DNA from: Pseudomonas urmiensis
GTDB lineage: Bacteria > Pseudomonadota > Gammaproteobacteria > Pseudomonadales > Pseudomonadaceae
DNA: 64,000 nucleotides
NCBI RefSeq assembly: GCF_014268815.2
Contig: NZ_JABWRE020000001.1
Location: forward strand, 5,089,001 to 5,153,000
Reading direction: 5' to 3'
The first letter of the stretch is position 1. Each line of letters opens with the position of its first letter. Positions 62,265-64,000 of the stretch are shown piece by piece. The notes below the pieces were generated by a model. The model worked only from the letters and a program-made list of their open reading frames with translations. It was not told the origin of the DNA and did not search any database. The position numbers were made by a program, and so were the translations under genes.

Positions 62265-63035
62265 TTATTGACCAGGGATGTCCTTGCGCAGTTTCACCGC
62301 ATCGTGCTCTTCGCCGCGTTTGCGTGCCCGCGCCGTGCGCATGCGAATGTTGATCGCTTCCACCGCCAGCGAGAAGGCCATGGCGAAGTACACGTAGCCT
62401 TTTGGCACATGCACGTCGAAGGATTCGGCGATCAGCACCGTACCGACGACGATCAGGAACGAAAGTGCGAGCATCTTCAGCGAAGGGTGCTTGTCGATGA
62501 AATTACTGATGGCACCGGCGCAGAGCATCATCACCAGCACTGCCACGACGATCGCGGCGATCATCACCGGTACGTGCGAGACCATGCCTACGGCAGTGAT
62601 CACCGAGTCCAGCGAGAACACGATGTCGATGATGGCGATCTGGATGATGGTGTAGATGAACTTGCCACCCGCGCCCTTTGGCTCTTCGGGGTTTTCGTCT
62701 TCACCTTCCAGGCCGTGGTAGATCTCCTGGGAGCTTTTCCACAGCAGGAACAGGCCACCGAAGAACAGGATCAGGTCGCGACCGGAGATGCCTTGGCCGA
62801 ACACTTCGAACAGATCGGCAGTCAGGCGCATGACCCAGGTAATCGAGAGCAGCAGCAGGATGCGCGTGACCATGGCCAGGGCCAGGCCGAAGATCCGGGT
62901 ACGTGGCTGCATGTGCTTGGGCATGCGGCTGACCAGGATCGAGATCATGATGATGTTGTCGATACCGAGAACGATCTCAAGTGCCGTCAGGGTGAAAAAG
63001 GCAACCCAGATTTCCGGGCTGGTCAGCCATTCCAT
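62265..63035 (-). CDS. TerC family integral membrane protein
   Basis: A 256-residue membrane protein with seven helices. The TerC motifs ALEIVLGIDNIIMISIL (first helix) and IDIVFSLDSVITAVGM (with the metal-site aspartates) are present. The family moves manganese or other metals out of the cell (MntX/Alx/YkoY relatives) or handles tellurite. No yybP-ykoY riboswitch fits in the 66 bases before the start. ATG 63035 is preceded by AAGGAATA. Confidence 0.93.
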   Translation of the reverse strand: MEWLTSPEIWVAFFTLTALEIVLGIDNIIMISILVSRMPKHMQPRTRIFGLALAMVTRILLLLSITWVMRLTADLFEVFGQGISGRDLILFFGGLFLLWKSSQEIYHGLEGEDENPEEPKGAGGKFIYTIIQIAIIDIVFSLDSVITAVGMVSHVPVMIAAIVVAVLVMMLCAGAISNFIDKHPSLKMLALSFLIVVGTVLIAESFDVHVPKGYVYFAMAFSLAVEAINIRMRTARARKRGEEHDAVKLRKDIPGQ

Positions 63036-63059
63036 GTGTATTCCTTCGAACGTTAAAAG

Positions 63060-63085
63060 GCGATGCGCCCGGTAGGGCGCATCGC
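63060..63085 (-). terminator. Terminator of the CitMHS transporter gene
   Basis: GCGATGCGCCC-TACC-GGGCGCATCGC, an 11-bp perfect stem, is followed on the minus strand by CTTTTAA. It also sits just before the TerC gene. Confidence 0.9.
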
Positions 63086-63101
63086 TGTAGGGCGTATGTA
63101 T

Positions 63102-64000
63102 TTACAGACTGCTGAACAGTGGGAAAGTCCCCAGGAGCAATGCGCCGAGCATTATGCACATGCACACCAGCACTGCCCACTTGAGCGTGAAGCGCTGATG
63201 ATCACCGAACTCGATCCCGGCCAGTGCGACCAGCAGGTAGGTTGAGGGTACCAGCGGGCTGAGCAGGTGTACCGGTTGTCCGACGATCGACGCACGGGCC
63301 ATTTCCACCGGGGTGATGCCGTAGTGGCTGGCGGCTTCGGCCAGCACCGGCAACACACCGTAGTAGAAGGCATCGTTGGACATGAAGAAGGTGAACGGCA
63401 TGCTGACGATCGCCGTGATTACCGCCAGGTACGGGCCGAGCGCATCCGGAATCACCGCCAGCAGGCTCTTGGACATGGCATCGACCATGCCGGTGCCGGA
63501 CAGGATGCCGGTGAAGATGCCCGCGGCGAAGATCAACCCGGTCACGGCCAGGACGCTACCGGAGTGGGCGGCGATGCGGTCCTTCTGCTGTTGCAGGCAT
63601 GGGTAGTTGACGATCATGGCAATACTGAAGGCCACCATGAACAGTACCGGCAGCGGCAGCAGACCTGCGATGAGGGCAATCATCAGGACCAGGGTCAGGG
63701 CGCCGTTGAACCAGATCAGTTTTGGCCGGCGTGCTTCTGGGAACTGCGAAACGCTGATGCCGCTGTGGTCGATGTCATCGGTCGGCAGGTGCAGCTCACC
63801 CAGGCGAGCCCGCTCACGTTTGCCGTACATGTAGGCGATGGCCAGGATGGCGATCACGCCGAAGGCCATGGCCGGGATCATCGGCACGAAGATGTCCGAC
63901 GGATCGACATGCAGGGCGCTTGCGGCGCGGGCAGTCGGGCCACCCCAAGGGGTCATGTTCATCACCCCGCCGGCCAGGATGATCAAGCCGGCCATGATCC
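63102..64000 (-). CDS. CitMHS family citrate-metal transporter, C-terminal part
   Basis: The last 299 codons of a larger gene that runs off the right edge. About eight helices are seen. Motifs such as MNMTPWGGPTARAASALHV and FFMSNDAFYYGVLPVLAEAA with PSTYLLVALAGIEFGDHQ are those of the CitM/CitH Mg-citrate:proton symporters. Uptake of metal-citrate is the family role. The terminator lies 17 bases after the stop codon. Confidence 0.92.
   Translation of the reverse strand, partial: IMAGLIILAGGVMNMTPWGGPTARAASALHVDPSDIFVPMIPAMAFGVIAILAIAYMYGKRERARLGELHLPTDDIDHSGISVSQFPEARRPKLIWFNGALTLVLMIALIAGLLPLPVLFMVAFSIAMIVNYPCLQQQKDRIAAHSGSVLAVTGLIFAAGIFTGILSGTGMVDAMSKSLLAVIPDALGPYLAVITAIVSMPFTFFMSNDAFYYGVLPVLAEAASHYGITPVEMARASIVGQPVHLLSPLVPSTYLLVALAGIEFGDHQRFTLKWAVLVCMCIMLGALLLGTFPLFSSL

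Noticed and set aside
63036..63101. Possible manganese (yybP-ykoY) riboswitch upstream of the TerC gene
   Set aside because: The space is only 66 bases and is filled by the terminator of the upstream gene.

Overview
The window is a stretch of chromosome from a fluorescent Pseudomonas, most likely of the P. putida group. Three things point there. Gene order is that of P. putida and P. aeruginosa: prlC, yheV, PA0069-like gene, carbonic anhydrase/SulP, aa3 oxidase cluster, metNIQ, katE, znu/zur, thrB, polA, ersA, engB, cc4, dsbA, kinB/algB, gltP. The codons are GC-rich. Putida-type REP elements are scattered between genes. No ORF looks like phage, plasmid or transposase; the only mobile-type sequences are REPs and one MITE-like element.

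Layout: 0-3.2 kb, a partial LLM oxidoreductase, an OsmC protein, small exported proteins, a tandem pair of lipoproteins and a lipoprotein aminopeptidase. 3.2-9.1 kb, a HAD phosphatase, a gamma-class carbonic anhydrase homologue, oligopeptidase A (prlC) with yheV, and a second, divergent M3 peptidase. 9.1-13.2 kb, a radical SAM protein behind a LexA box, a beta-carbonic anhydrase and a SulP transporter. 14.2-22.7 kb, the complete aa3 cytochrome oxidase cluster: subunits II, I and III, Cox11, SURF1, heme A and heme O synthases and SCO. 22.8-31.6 kb, metNIQ (methionine uptake), katE, and the zinc-uptake genes znuBC-zur divergent from znuA. 31.7-38.8 kb, thrB, polA, the sRNA gene ersA, engB, two c-type cytochromes and dsbA. 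38.8-44.8 kb, a phosphodiesterase-fold protein, a GGDEF cyclase, an amidase and an EAL phosphodiesterase. 44.9-50.2 kb, kinB-algB divergent from a BON/TM/DUF1328/Ivy envelope operon that has a sigma-54 promoter. 50.2-51.1 kb, a MITE and a gene-free tract rich in inverted repeats. 51.1-64 kb, gltP, a fused SpmA/B-like protein, an Mla/MCE-type ABC operon, an M16 peptidase, a Na/Pi cotransporter, a TerC protein and a partial CitMHS transporter.

Several units work together. One makes respiratory oxidase and its hemes and copper centres. Two uptake systems sit with a regulator or accessory parts (Zur/Znu, MetNIQ). An envelope-stress theme recurs: an AlgU-type promoter at ersA, AlgB/KinB, a lysozyme inhibitor, a BON protein and an MCE lipid transporter. 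Eleven REP loci lie mostly between genes, and one runs into a reading frame. The least explained parts are the tract at 50.39-51.13 kb, the structured leader before the SulP gene, the second M3 peptidase with a hairpin over its ribosome binding site, and the 11-bp minisatellite that grows out of a REP.
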